NCBI GenBank assembly: GCA_018334735.1
Contig: JAGXLK010000015.1
Coordinates: 1 to 13,066 of the forward strand
Direction of reading: 5' to 3'
Source of the DNA: Planctomycetota bacterium
GTDB lineage: Bacteria; Planctomycetota; Brocadiia; SM23-32
Length of the DNA: 13,066 nucleotides
The position numbers and the translations under genes are program-made. Each line of letters opens with the position of its first letter. Position 1 is the first letter of the stretch. This document shows, one piece after another, positions 4,529 through 11,883 of the stretch. Below the pieces are notes generated by a model that was given only the letters and a program-made list of their open reading frames with translations, was not told the origin of the DNA and did not search any database.

Positions 4529-7360
4529 CTATTCGGAGGTGTATTCTTTTCGCGCTTCCGGGGCTCCCATAATCACCCCCTGAAGCCGGCGTTCCAGGAA
4601 AATCTCCGTCCCATCCGAAGCCTTACTGACCCGGTCGTCCGACTGCACTTCAACTTCAAAGGCACTTGTGCCCGCACCACGCGCCTTTTTCCGTACAATT
4701 TCTCGGAGTTCCCGAACCGCGTAATCGTTGGCATCTTGAAACATTTCGAAAGTCGGCGTGCCTGGAAGACCGTCAACGCTGAATCCTCCCGATTCGTCGG
4801 GTTGAATTCTGAGATGGTGCGAAACGACAACGTGACTGGTGATTGCTCCGATTGCGTTAGCCACATCGGCATGGCGCGGGACAATTGCCTCAGTCCCGAG
4901 ATATTCGGCGGCCCTCGGCAAAAAATGATGCACGGGCGCACCGACACCGATCAGAGGATCTTTCAAATTCAGCTCAACGATGGATTCCGCAGGATTCCTG
5001 TGCAGCATATGTCGCACAATTTCCTGACAGACAGGGCATTCGTCCATAATATCGGGATCAACTTCAGAATCGAAGTTTTTCTTCAGCAACTCCAGCGCAA
5101 GGACACGCGCCACTTTCTCAAGAACCGTCTCCTGAAACTCTTCCGGGGGCATCTGGATAACTCCGGCCATAATTCGGCAAAAACGTTTCGCCACTCCAGA
5201 ATGCCATTTTTGGAAATCTCCTCGGCAATGCAACAAATCGGTGGGAGTCAGCCCCGATCTCTGAACAGCTCCCCGTGCCTCCAAATTACCCGAGCGTAGC
5301 AAAGACCAGTAACTCGTGCCGAGTTCCTCCGCGAGTTCGACCACTGATTTGGGCCGGTTCTCGAGTTTCTCAAAAATTTTCTTTTCTTGAAATGACAGGC
5401 CGGACCCGCTTTCGCGTCCAGTGAGAAAAAGGATGTCGGCGGACCGCGTAGACTCGAGCAGTTCGTCGCGTTTCTGTTCGATATAATCCAGAGCCAGCGA
5501 AACGCCTTCGTGTTCACCGCCAAGCCACGAAATCGGAGCTACGCGCCGCGGACCGATTGAAATATGCCGTTTCTGAATAGCAATGATGCTATCTCCGCCC
5601 AGACCGGAAGTCCGCATATGGAGCGCACGAATATGTGTTTGCCAATCACCCACCCGGGTCCCTGAATCGCTCACACGGACCTGGCCATTCTCCAAAGCAG
5701 CGGTATCGGTTGTGGTTCCACCCATATCAACAACGAAGGCGTCACGCTCACCCGTCAGGTATGAAGCACCTGCGACGCTTGCGGCAGGGCCGGAAAGAAT
5801 AGTTTCGACCGGTTTCTGCCGCGCAATATCCGTCGACATCAGTGAGCCGTCACCTTTAACAGCCATCATCGGCGCTGAAATACCCGATTCTCGGAGTGTC
5901 CGCTTTGCTTCATCCAAAAACTGTTCCAGCTGAGGGATAATTCTTGCGTTCAGAACAGCCGTTATCGCCCTGGTGCGGAAATTAAGCATCTCGGACAACC
6001 GGTGGCCGCAACTCACGCTCAGACCGGTGTGTTTCTGCAATATGTTTTTGACCTGCAGTTCATGCTCAGGGTTCATGGTAGAAGCGTAACCCGACACGGC
6101 GAAAGCCCCGACGCCCATTTGGAGCATACGATCCGCCGTGCTCTTGATCCGGTCGGCGTTGACGGGTTCTATCTCATCACCGCTGATCTCAAGCCGTCCG
6201 GGGACGATCGCAGTCGGATGGTGGTCGATATCGTCTTCCTCCCAGAGGCCGTATGGCGGCATAACGAGCAAGCCAACTCTCTGGCCCCGATCCTCCACAA
6301 TGGCGTTCGTAGCAAGGGTCGTGGAAACAGCCACCAAACCGACTTTTTTCAGTTTCTCGGGCGAGATGAGCCGAAGCACCCGGTCGATTCCGATCGTGAA
6401 ATCCCAGTGAGTGGTCAGGCTTTTAGCTTTCTCCAACACAGAGTCCGTCTCAAAATCATAGACTACGGCATCGGTGTAGGTTCCTCCGGCATCAAGTCCC
6501 AATCCGATCCGCACGGGAGCCGGAATATCCCGGGAAACGGGGTAAGAACCGTCCGGACCCGGCAGCATCTCGTCCATATAATTGTCTCGCCCCGGGACGG
6601 CTTGCAGACCGCGCGAGAGCGGATCGTAAACCGTCGCATATCCGGGGGGAACAACCAGAATATCCTCGCAGGATTCCGGATTTTCGATGGCTTTTTCCAG
6701 AAGACCAAGATCTCCCTGGATTTCTTTATATTCCCAATGGAATTGTTTCGCCATCGTTTGAGCGTAATCGGCATATTTCTCCCGTCCGTCTGCACCGGTA
6801 TCGATAAAAACGGCTCTTTCATAGTTGCGTTGCCAGCTGCTAAGGAAATCCAGGATCATTTCTGCGTTTTCCTCGCCGTATTCCTCAGCCAGATATGCAA
6901 GGTCCGTCCCATTCGAAAGATTTTCTTCGAGTTTTCCTTCTTGGACCTGGGAAGGAGGTTGCACTTTTTCGTTATACCACCCCCCCGAGACGTAGTAGGT
7001 CCCCGGGTGACTTTTAAATTCTTCCCGATACCGTTTGTTGGACCCGAGAAAAAGAGAGATACAGTCATGGACGCGCGGAATTACCAGAGGCACTGCGCGG
7101 GCATGGACGCCAACAGTACCCCGTCCGCAAACACCGTAACCGAGGACGATTCGTCTGGGCAGGTTTCGGTCGGCTGGTTTTGAAGCCGCATCGATCGCAT
7201 CCTGAAGTTTTGTTCGCAGCTCACGTGGATTTTCGTGCAGCCCTCCCGGCAAAAAGTCCATGCTGATTTTTTCATTTAGTCTTTCGGCGAGGCTTTTGAG
7301 ATCCGTCGCCAGGACACCGCAGGCGATGATATGGATCTTTGACTCGAATGTATTCGTCAC
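4529..7360 (-). CDS. Fusion protein: DUF1638 domain plus hydantoinase/oxoprolinase-A-type (HyuA-like) ASKHA ATPase
   Basis: This 943-residue protein has two parts. Residues about 8-245 match DUF1638: ACGVL (13-17), GYGVCGRGTVGV (74-85), PLVIPRVHDC with LFLGS (91-107), and a late PPGYATVYDP (238-247); C14, C78 and C100 are at its conserved-looking sites. Residues about 283-850 are a HyuA-type actin-like ATPase: phosphate-1 loop GLDAGGTYTDAV (288-299), STTLATNAIVE (346-356), SGPAASVAGA (523-532), phosphate-2 loop VVDMGGTTTDTA (544-555) and the late GVGAPVHHFLP (805-815). Residues about 655-715 look like an inserted winged helix (SVVELAEELG, then LTPTD), and a CPVC motif lies at 775-778. HyuA proteins usually work with HyuB to hydrolyse cyclic amides; no HyuB is present, so hydantoinase activity is doubtful. 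DUF1638 proteins often occur near corrinoid methyltransferase genes, which is known context, not seen here. The start is GTG, with GGAG 9 nt upstream. It is coupled to the HgdB-like gene; a reductive-activator role is inferred. Confidence 0.85.
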   Translation of the reverse strand: MTNTFESKIHIIACGVLATDLKSLAERLNEKISMDFLPGGLHENPRELRTKLQDAIDAASKPADRNLPRRIVLGYGVCGRGTVGVHARAVPLVIPRVHDCISLFLGSNKRYREEFKSHPGTYYVSGGWYNEKVQPPSQVQEGKLEENLSNGTDLAYLAEEYGEENAEMILDFLSSWQRNYERAVFIDTGADGREKYADYAQTMAKQFHWEYKEIQGDLGLLEKAIENPESCEDILVVPPGYATVYDPLSRGLQAVPGRDNYMDEMLPGPDGSYPVSRDIPAPVRIGLGLDAGGTYTDAVVYDFETDSVLEKAKSLTTHWDFTIGIDRVLRLISPEKLKKVGLVAVSTTLATNAIVEDRGQRVGLLVMPPYGLWEEDDIDHHPTAIVPGRLEISGDEIEPVNADRIKSTADRMLQMGVGAFAVSGYASTMNPEHELQVKNILQKHTGLSVSCGHRLSEMLNFRTRAITAVLNARIIPQLEQFLDEAKRTLRESGISAPMMAVKGDGSLMSTDIARQKPVETILSGPAASVAGASYLTGERDAFVVDMGGTTTDTAALENGQVRVSDSGTRVGDWQTHIRALHMRTSGLGGDSIIAIQKRHISIGPRRVAPISWLGGEHEGVSLALDYIEQKRDELLESTRSADILFLTGRESGSGLSFQEKKIFEKLENRPKSVVELAEELGTSYWSLLRSGNLEARGAVQRSGLTPTDLLHCRGDFQKWHSGVAKRFCRIMAGVIQMPPEEFQETVLEKVARVLALELLKKNFDSEVDPDIMDECPVCQEIVRHMLHRNPAESIVELNLKDPLIGVGAPVHHFLPRAAEYLGTEAIVPRHADVANAIGAITSHVVVSHHLRIQPDESGGFSVDGLPGTPTFEMFQDANDYAVRELREIVRKKARGAGTSAFEVEVQSDDRVSKASDGTEIFLERRLQGVIMGAPEARKEYTSE

Positions 7361-7490
7361 GTGAAAAGACTCCGGGAAGGACAGATAAAATTGGGGAGGC
7401 GGGAAACCAGAGTTACGAATACCATGATGTCATGAAACGGCGTCACGCGCAACTCAAGATTCACTTTTGAATTACGCGAACAGTCGGCGG
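7361..7490. other. 130-nt gap between accC and the DUF1638-HyuA gene
   Basis: The gap is larger than the others in this block and leaves room for a promoter of the last two genes. I see only a CATGA-TG-TCATG near-palindrome around 7422-7433 and no good terminator or sigma-70 promoter, so whether the two genes share the accBC transcript is unresolved. Confidence 0.4.
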
Positions 7491-8837
7491 TCAGGCGCCA
7501 CCGAGGAACTCGCCCACGAAATGAGTATCGTAGTTCCCGCTCGCATAGCCCCTGTGTTCGATAAGGTCCCGGTAAAACGGGATAGTGGTCTTGATACCGG
7601 TCACCGTAAACTCTTCCAGTGCCCGCCTGAGGATATTGAGAGTTTCCAGCCTGTTTCGTCCGTAGCATATCAATTTGGCGACCATGGAATCGTAGAAAGG
7701 TTGCACCTGATATCCGCTATATACGTGCGTATCGAGCCGGATACCGGGACCGCCCGGAGGCACAAATTCCGTGATACGACCGGGTGAGGTGCGGAAATCA
7801 TCGGCGGGATCTTCCGCATTGATTCTGCATTCTATTGCACTACCTTTGAATTCAAGTTTCTTTTGCTGATATGGAAGACGTTCGCCGGCCGCAACTCTGA
7901 TCTGTTCTTTGACGATATCGATTCCGCTGACGACTTCGGTAATCGGATGTTCGACCTGCAGACGCGTGTTCATTTCCATGAAATAATAATTACCGCTACG
8001 ATCGACGAGAAATTCGACAGTCCCGGCGCCGGTGTAATTCACTGCTTTGCAAAGGTTAACTGCCGATTTAGCCACACTTGATCGCGTATCGTCGGAGATT
8101 CCCGGTGAAGGAGTTTCCTCAATCAATTTCTGATAGCGCCGTTGAATTGAGCAGTCTCGCTCCCCCAGATGTATAATATTTCCGTATCCATCCCCGAGGA
8201 TTTGCACTTCGATATGCCGGGCGCGTTCAAGCACTTTTTCTACATATACAGCGTCGTTACCGAAAGCCTGAGCGGCTTCGGAGCGGGCCAGCGCCAGCAT
8301 ATTACGGAGAGTGATTTCATTATGAGCCACTCTCATCCCGCGTCCACCACCGCCGGAAGCCGCTTTAATCATCACGGGATAGCCCACTTCACCCGCTTTC
8401 GCAACGGCTTCATCATCGCTTTCGATGGGGTCTTCGCTCCCCGGCAGAACGGGAACTTTTTTCTCCTGGGCGACCGTGCGGGCGGTCGTCTTACTCCCCA
8501 TTTTGCGCATGACCTCCGAGGTCGGCCCGATAAAGACGATATTGGATTCTTCACAGATTTCCGCGAATTCTGCTTCTTCGGAGAGAAATCCGTAGCCCGG
8601 ATGAATGGCATCGACATTTGTGATTTCGGCAGCGGCGATAATTCGTGGGATATTCAAGTAGCTTTCGTTCGCCGGAGGAGGCCCGATACAAACCGCATCG
8701 TCGGCGTAGTCGAGATATTTGGTGTTTGCGTCGCCCTCGGAATAAATGGCAACCGTTTCGACACCGAGTTCAGCGCACGCTCTTATGATACGTAGCGCGA
8801 CCTCGCCTCGGTTCGCTATGAGGATCCTTGAAAACAT
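7491..8837 (-). CDS. accC: Biotin carboxylase subunit of acetyl-CoA carboxylase (AccC)
   Basis: AccC carboxylates the biotin on AccB using ATP and bicarbonate, the first half-reaction of malonyl-CoA and fatty acid synthesis, in the cytosol. The 448-residue length and motif spacing are near-identical to E. coli AccC. Seen are the N-terminal domain opening ILIANRGEVALRIIRAC (5-21), HPGYGFLSE (79-87), the ATP-grasp glycine loop KAASGGGGRGMR (158-169), HLGERDCSIQRRYQK (223-237), and the active-site run MEMNTRLQVEHPITE (287-301) with E288, N290 and R292; R338 in IECRIN is also present. It ends without a fused biotinyl domain, so it is the stand-alone subunit rather than a pyruvate or propionyl-CoA carboxylase chain. 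It follows accB by 48 nt. Its Shine-Dalgarno is weak. The carboxyltransferase genes accA and accD are not in the window. Confidence 0.97.
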   Translation of the reverse strand: MFSRILIANRGEVALRIIRACAELGVETVAIYSEGDANTKYLDYADDAVCIGPPPANESYLNIPRIIAAAEITNVDAIHPGYGFLSEEAEFAEICEESNIVFIGPTSEVMRKMGSKTTARTVAQEKKVPVLPGSEDPIESDDEAVAKAGEVGYPVMIKAASGGGGRGMRVAHNEITLRNMLALARSEAAQAFGNDAVYVEKVLERARHIEVQILGDGYGNIIHLGERDCSIQRRYQKLIEETPSPGISDDTRSSVAKSAVNLCKAVNYTGAGTVEFLVDRSGNYYFMEMNTRLQVEHPITEVVSGIDIVKEQIRVAAGERLPYQQKKLEFKGSAIECRINAEDPADDFRTSPGRITEFVPPGGPGIRLDTHVYSGYQVQPFYDSMVAKLICYGRNRLETLNILRRALEEFTVTGIKTTIPFYRDLIEHRGYASGNYDTHFVGEFLGGA

Positions 8838-8885
8838 AGTTTAACCAAGATGGGGGTAATTGATATAAGCGAGCGCAACGGGTGT

Positions 8886-9380
8886 TTACTCTTCGGCAGG
8901 TTCGACGAGAAACAAAACCTGGCCAAATTCGACGGGTTCAGCGTTTTGCACCAGAATTTCCACGACTTCGCCGGCTACTTCCGCTTTGACTTCGTTCATA
9001 ACCTTCATCGCTTCCACAATGCAAACGACGGAATCTGGCTCGACAATTGTTCCGACGGTGACGTATGGTTCAGCTCCTTCGCTGGGAGCGCGATAAAATG
9101 TACCGACCATAGGGGCGGTAATTTCGAGCAAATCCTCGTCTCGCCCTTCGCCGGACTCGGCCCCTTCGTTCGGCTCGGGAAGCTGTCTCTCCGATTCTGA
9201 ACCCGCTGGCACCGGGACGGGAACCTGTTGCCCCTCGCTGGACGAAGGGCCGGAGGCGAGCTGCACATACGTATTGGTCTTTATTCGCACCCGCAGCTCG
9301 GGTTCTTCAAGTTCTAATTCTGCAAGCTCGTTCTCACTCATCAGTTCGACCAGCTCGCGAATTTTTTCGATGACATCCAT
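8886..9380 (-). CDS. accB: Biotin carboxyl carrier protein of acetyl-CoA carboxylase (AccB)
   Basis: This 164-residue protein carries the biotin that shuttles carboxyl groups between AccC and the AccA/AccD carboxyltransferase. The N terminus (1-36) is a helical stretch with [25 protein letters not shown] split over the first 27 residues, typical of AccB. Residues about 38-85 are a linker rich in Ser, Pro, Gly and Glu. The biotinyl domain runs from [14 protein letters not shown] (87-100) to the end, with the biotinylated lysine K126 in [10 protein letters not shown] and the closing [13 protein letters not shown]. The frame is open to 9419, but ATG at 9380 is preferred because AAGGA lies 7 nt upstream and the family N terminus begins there. 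Upstream after 101 nt is the M24 peptidase gene; accC follows after 48 nt. Confidence 0.96.
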   Translation of the reverse strand: MDVIEKIRELVELMSENELAELELEEPELRVRIKTNTYVQLASGPSSSEGQQVPVPVPAGSESERQLPEPNEGAESGEGRDEDLLEITAPMVGTFYRAPSEGAEPYVTVGTIVEPDSVVCIVEAMKVMNEVKAEVAGEVVEILVQNAEPVEFGQVLFLVEPAEE

Positions 9381-9387
9381 CTTAATG

Positions 9388-9392
9388 TCCTT
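9388..9392 (-). promoter_or_regulatory. Ribosome binding site that sets the accB start
   Basis: AAGGA on the minus strand lies 7 nt upstream of the ATG at 9380, favouring it over the in-frame ATG at 9419. Confidence 0.7.
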
Positions 9393-9481
9393 TATTGATG
9401 CCCCTGTTTTGCGGATCAAAAGCCGCCGTAACAGCGGGCGTATTCCAACTTCAATAGCTTATCAGTACAATTCCCTGCGAA

Positions 9482-10591
9482 TCAACCCCAGGCTTGCGCC
9501 TCAAGCATCTCGCTCGGCAATGCACTTATTTTAACAAAACCATCTCCCGTGATGACTACCATCTCTTCGATTCGCACCCCCATCTTCCCGGGAATATAGA
9601 TTCCGGGCTCGATAGTAAAAACCATGCCCGGTAGCAAAACTGCCTCTTCCCCCGGTGCTACCCGAGGCGCTTCGTGTACCTCGAGGCCCACACCATGACC
9701 AAGCCCATGGCCAAAAAAACGGCCGTAGCCGGCCCGTACAATCGCAGACCGAGCGGCCTGATCTACCTCGGCACAGGCCAGACCAGGCTCTAGCTTTTCA
9801 AATGCGGCTTCTTGTGCCTGTAACACAACTTCTGACAACTCTTCAATGCCTTCAGGCATTGTACTGCCCGCCACAACTCGTGTCAAGTCTGAATTATACC
9901 CCCGTACAGTAGCGCCCCAATCCACCAGGAGAGGATCATCCCGAAGCACTCGTTCCGTCGCGACCGCGTGCGGCTGGCTCGCATGCGTACCGCAAGCGCA
10001 AATCGTCTCAAATGCTCGTCCTTCAGCCCCCTGAACGCGCATCTCCCACTCAAGGCGTGCGGCCAGCCAGTTTTCTGATTTTCCGGGGCAAATTTCCCCG
10101 GAAAAAACTCGAAATGCCTCCTCCGCAACGCGCAGTGCCTCACCAACTGCCGCTAATTCATTCTTATCTTTACGAACCCTCAGGTCTTCCACCCATCCGC
10201 TTTCACAGGGTACAAAATCGCCCAGACTTAGCTCGGATCTTAATCTGTGGTAATCGGCAAACGATACATTCCGCGAAGAAAACGCTATTTTACCACAATC
10301 GAGTTTACGACAAAGAACCGCCACTTCCCGTGCCATACGGCTCCGCCTCACCAGGATATCATCGACCTGAGCTTCCGTTTCGGCCTGCTCACTGTAACGA
10401 GAATCTGTGATGAGCACTGCCCGCTTTGCACCGATTAGCAGCGTGCTGTCATCACCTGTAAAACCAGACAAGTAGCGCACATTTGGCGTTGTCACCGCCC
10501 AGTAAGCATTGACCTGCTCGCGCGCCATCCGTCGGCGAAGCTGTTCGATACGTTCCGCGCAGGTGCGCCGCGGAAATCCATCAAATCCCAT
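9482..10591 (-). CDS. M24-family Xaa-Pro aminopeptidase/dipeptidase (PepP/PepQ/YqhT type)
   Basis: This 369-residue cytosolic metallopeptidase cleaves the bond before or after proline in peptides. It has the creatinase-type N-terminal domain (about 1-130; VRYLSGFTGDDSTLLI at 38-53) and the C-terminal pita-bread domain. The two-metal ligands are all present: D224 (LLVDWGA), D235 (YNSDLTRV), H299 (HGLGHGVGLEVHE), E328 (TIEPGIY) and E342 (RIEEMVVI); H208 in QPHAVAT is in the usual substrate-binding place. The frame stays open upstream to an ATG at 10729, but ATG 10591 is chosen: GGAGGAG lies just upstream, the length suits the family, the N terminus begins at the usual place, and a strong promoter lies within the longer version. 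The gene commonly precedes efp, accB and accC; here accB follows after 101 nt without efp. PepP versus PepQ specificity cannot be told. Confidence 0.92.
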   Translation of the reverse strand: MGFDGFPRRTCAERIEQLRRRMAREQVNAYWAVTTPNVRYLSGFTGDDSTLLIGAKRAVLITDSRYSEQAETEAQVDDILVRRSRMAREVAVLCRKLDCGKIAFSSRNVSFADYHRLRSELSLGDFVPCESGWVEDLRVRKDKNELAAVGEALRVAEEAFRVFSGEICPGKSENWLAARLEWEMRVQGAEGRAFETICACGTHASQPHAVATERVLRDDPLLVDWGATVRGYNSDLTRVVAGSTMPEGIEELSEVVLQAQEAAFEKLEPGLACAEVDQAARSAIVRAGYGRFFGHGLGHGVGLEVHEAPRVAPGEEAVLLPGMVFTIEPGIYIPGKMGVRIEEMVVITGDGFVKISALPSEMLEAQAWG

Positions 10592-10594
10592 GCT

Positions 10595-10601
10595 CTCCTC
10601 C
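10595..10601 (-). promoter_or_regulatory. Strong ribosome binding site of the M24 peptidase gene
   Basis: GGAGGAG on the minus strand ends 3 nt before the ATG at 10591, giving a 5-nt spacing from its GGAGG core. It identifies the true start against the upstream in-frame ATG at 10729. Confidence 0.8.
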
Positions 10602-10631
10602 ACAATACCTCCATCCTGTTGTCCTGTCCGG

Positions 10632-10659
10632 ATATTATCACACCGGTCCCAGATGTCAA
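10632..10659 (-). promoter_or_regulatory. Sigma-70-type promoter for the peptidase-accB-accC transcript
   Basis: On the minus strand a perfect -35 box TTGACA (10659-10654) is followed after 16 nt by TAATAT (10637-10632). The overlapping reading TGTGATAAT gives an extended -10 box one or two bases upstream. Transcription would start near 10625, leaving a leader of about 35 nt that contains the GGAGGAG site. Confidence 0.6.
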
Positions 10660-10796
10660 AGTCACCGGACACAACAGATAAAACCATTGGGGCCACAAAA
10701 CGACTTTTACACCGAAAAACCGGCGACACAGGCTTTTTGCAGCCAACGAGACAAGTTGTTGAACCTGTAACATAATGTTTTTAGTCGCAAGTTGCC

Positions 10797-10836
10797 TTGT
10801 CCCGAAACACCAGAAACGGTAAAGTATTTGGGACAA
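10797..10836. repeat. Spaced inverted repeat TTGTCCC ... GGGACAA
   Basis: TTGTCCC (10797-10803) and GGGACAA (10830-10836) are exact inverse complements separated by 26 nt, in the region upstream of the phosphatase gene. It could be a dimeric operator or a hairpin; the long A-rich spacer makes a stable terminator unlikely. The left arm overlaps the weak promoter candidate. Confidence 0.35.
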
Positions 10837-10911
10837 ACAATTCCGGTTCGTAAGGGGGGATTCTGGAAGCCGCAGCTTTCCTGAGATACAAAATCCGGTG
10901 GAGCAGGTGAG

Positions 10912-11883
10912 ATGTCTTCAAACAGCATTCCCACAGAATTAAGCGACCCTTCTTTGAAAAGGCTAAAGAGGATTTTTGTCGGCGGTGTTCTCCTCTGCGC
11001 AGTGATCGTGCTGCACCTTCTTTTTATCAGCAAAACCATATCCAGTCTCTATGCCCGCGCGACCCTGTTACCGATGCTGTTGTGGGCTTTGGTTGTCACA
11101 ACATATGCTTTCCATGCCGAGCGAGAACGGTCCCGCCTCGCCCAGGAGCTCCAGATTGCGGCGGATATCCAACTGGGTCTTCTCCCCGAAAAAGCCCTGA
11201 AAACGCAGATGTTTGAGGTCGGCGGGATGTGTCACCCGGCCGAGCGGGTTGGCGGAGATTTCTTCGATTACTGGTTACATAACAGCCGTGTCTGTATGGT
11301 TGTGGCTGACGTCACAGGCCACGATCTGGCATCGGCGCTGCTGGCTGCTTCTTTCCGAAGTGTTGTACGGGCGGAATCAGCGCATCGCACATCGGTTTCC
11401 GAGATCGCCGAAGGCATCAATCGTGTGATGTACGATGATCTCGTTAAGTCTGACCTCCAGATAACATTTTGCTTCGGCCAGCTGGATCCCGATGAAAAAA
11501 CGTTCACCTACTGTTCCTGCGGTCACCCTTACCCGATAAAAGTTGGTGAAGACCAGGTTTCGTGGCTTAAAACCGGTGGGTTACTGCTGGGCGTGCAACG
11601 CGAGGCAAAATATCCCGAAGAAACGGTAGAGCTTATGCCTGGCGATAAAGTGCTGATGTACACCGATGGTGTCATTGAAGCTACGAACAGGGACGAAACA
11701 GCTTTCGGAGCCGATGGACTGAGATCCGCAGTCCGGTCGGCCGCTTCTCATTCTGCGCCCGAATTATCCCAGGAAATTGTAAGAGAGGTACGCGAATACT
11801 CTCAGCGCTCGAAACTTCGGGACGACGTGACGGTCCTCGCGGCACAAATTAAGCCTTCTGACCTTTCGCGGCAGGCAATTTAA
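10912..11883 (+). CDS. Membrane-anchored PP2C-type serine phosphatase, SpoIIE/RsbU class
   Basis: This 323-residue protein has two predicted membrane helices (about 21-39 and 49-66), a short charged helix (67-95) with the AADIQLGLLPE phrase that precedes SpoIIE domains, and a cytoplasmic PPM/SpoIIE phosphatase domain (about 98-315). Metal and catalytic motifs are complete: HPAERVGGDFFDY (108-120; D116, D120), VADVTGHDLASALL (131-144; D133, D138), CSCGHPYPI (201-209), YTDGVIEA (250-257; D252) and RDDVTVLAA (303-311). Enzymes of this class dephosphorylate STAS-domain anti-anti-sigma factors, controlling stress or regulatory sigma factors by partner switching. No periplasmic, PAS, GAF or HAMP sensor lies between the membrane and the phosphatase domain, and no STAS or anti-sigma kinase gene is nearby, so the partner is unknown. 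GGTGGAG 8 nt upstream supports the ATG. Its stop overlaps the convergent smc stop by 4 nt. Confidence 0.92.
   Translation: MSSNSIPTELSDPSLKRLKRIFVGGVLLCAVIVLHLLFISKTISSLYARATLLPMLLWALVVTTYAFHAERERSRLAQELQIAADIQLGLLPEKALKTQMFEVGGMCHPAERVGGDFFDYWLHNSRVCMVVADVTGHDLASALLAASFRSVVRAESAHRTSVSEIAEGINRVMYDDLVKSDLQITFCFGQLDPDEKTFTYCSCGHPYPIKVGEDQVSWLKTGGLLLGVQREAKYPEETVELMPGDKVLMYTDGVIEATNRDETAFGADGLRSAVRSAASHSAPELSQEIVREVREYSQRSKLRDDVTVLAAQIKPSDLSRQAI

Larger units (their letters stand above)
10592..10911. other. 320-nt divergent intergenic region
   Basis: The region separates the minus-strand peptidase gene from the plus-strand phosphatase gene. It holds the peptidase ribosome binding site and promoter, a spaced inverted repeat at 10797-10836, and, next to the phosphatase, GGTGGAG (10897-10903) as its ribosome binding site. 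A weak plus-strand promoter candidate is TTGTCC (10798-10803), 16 nt, TAAAGT (10820-10825). I see no gene or structured RNA in the rest. Confidence 0.6.

Noticed and set aside
4529..6520. Calling the HyuA-like part a true hydantoinase or 5-oxoprolinase
   Set aside because: No HyuB partner gene or domain is present, and the DUF1638 fusion and HgdB-like neighbour point to another role.
6002..7183. A 393-codon plus-strand open frame opposite the DUF1638-HyuA gene
   Set aside because: The minus strand here encodes clear DUF1638 and ATPase motifs; the plus-strand translation has no recognisable domain and is a shadow of codon bias.
8169..8795. A 208-codon plus-strand open frame opposite accC
   Set aside because: It lies wholly within the highly conserved accC gene.
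3442..8837. Linking accBC with the HgdB-like pair as one acyl-CoA pathway
   Set aside because: The 130-nt gap and lack of any other acyl-CoA gene make the link no stronger than simple neighbourhood.
9381..9419. N-terminal extension of AccB to ATG 9419
   Set aside because: AAGGA with 7-nt spacing marks ATG 9380, and AccB proteins normally begin at the helix starting there.
10592..10729. N-terminal extension of the M24 peptidase to ATG 10729
   Set aside because: A promoter and a GGAGGAG site lie inside it, and the family N terminus starts at 10591.
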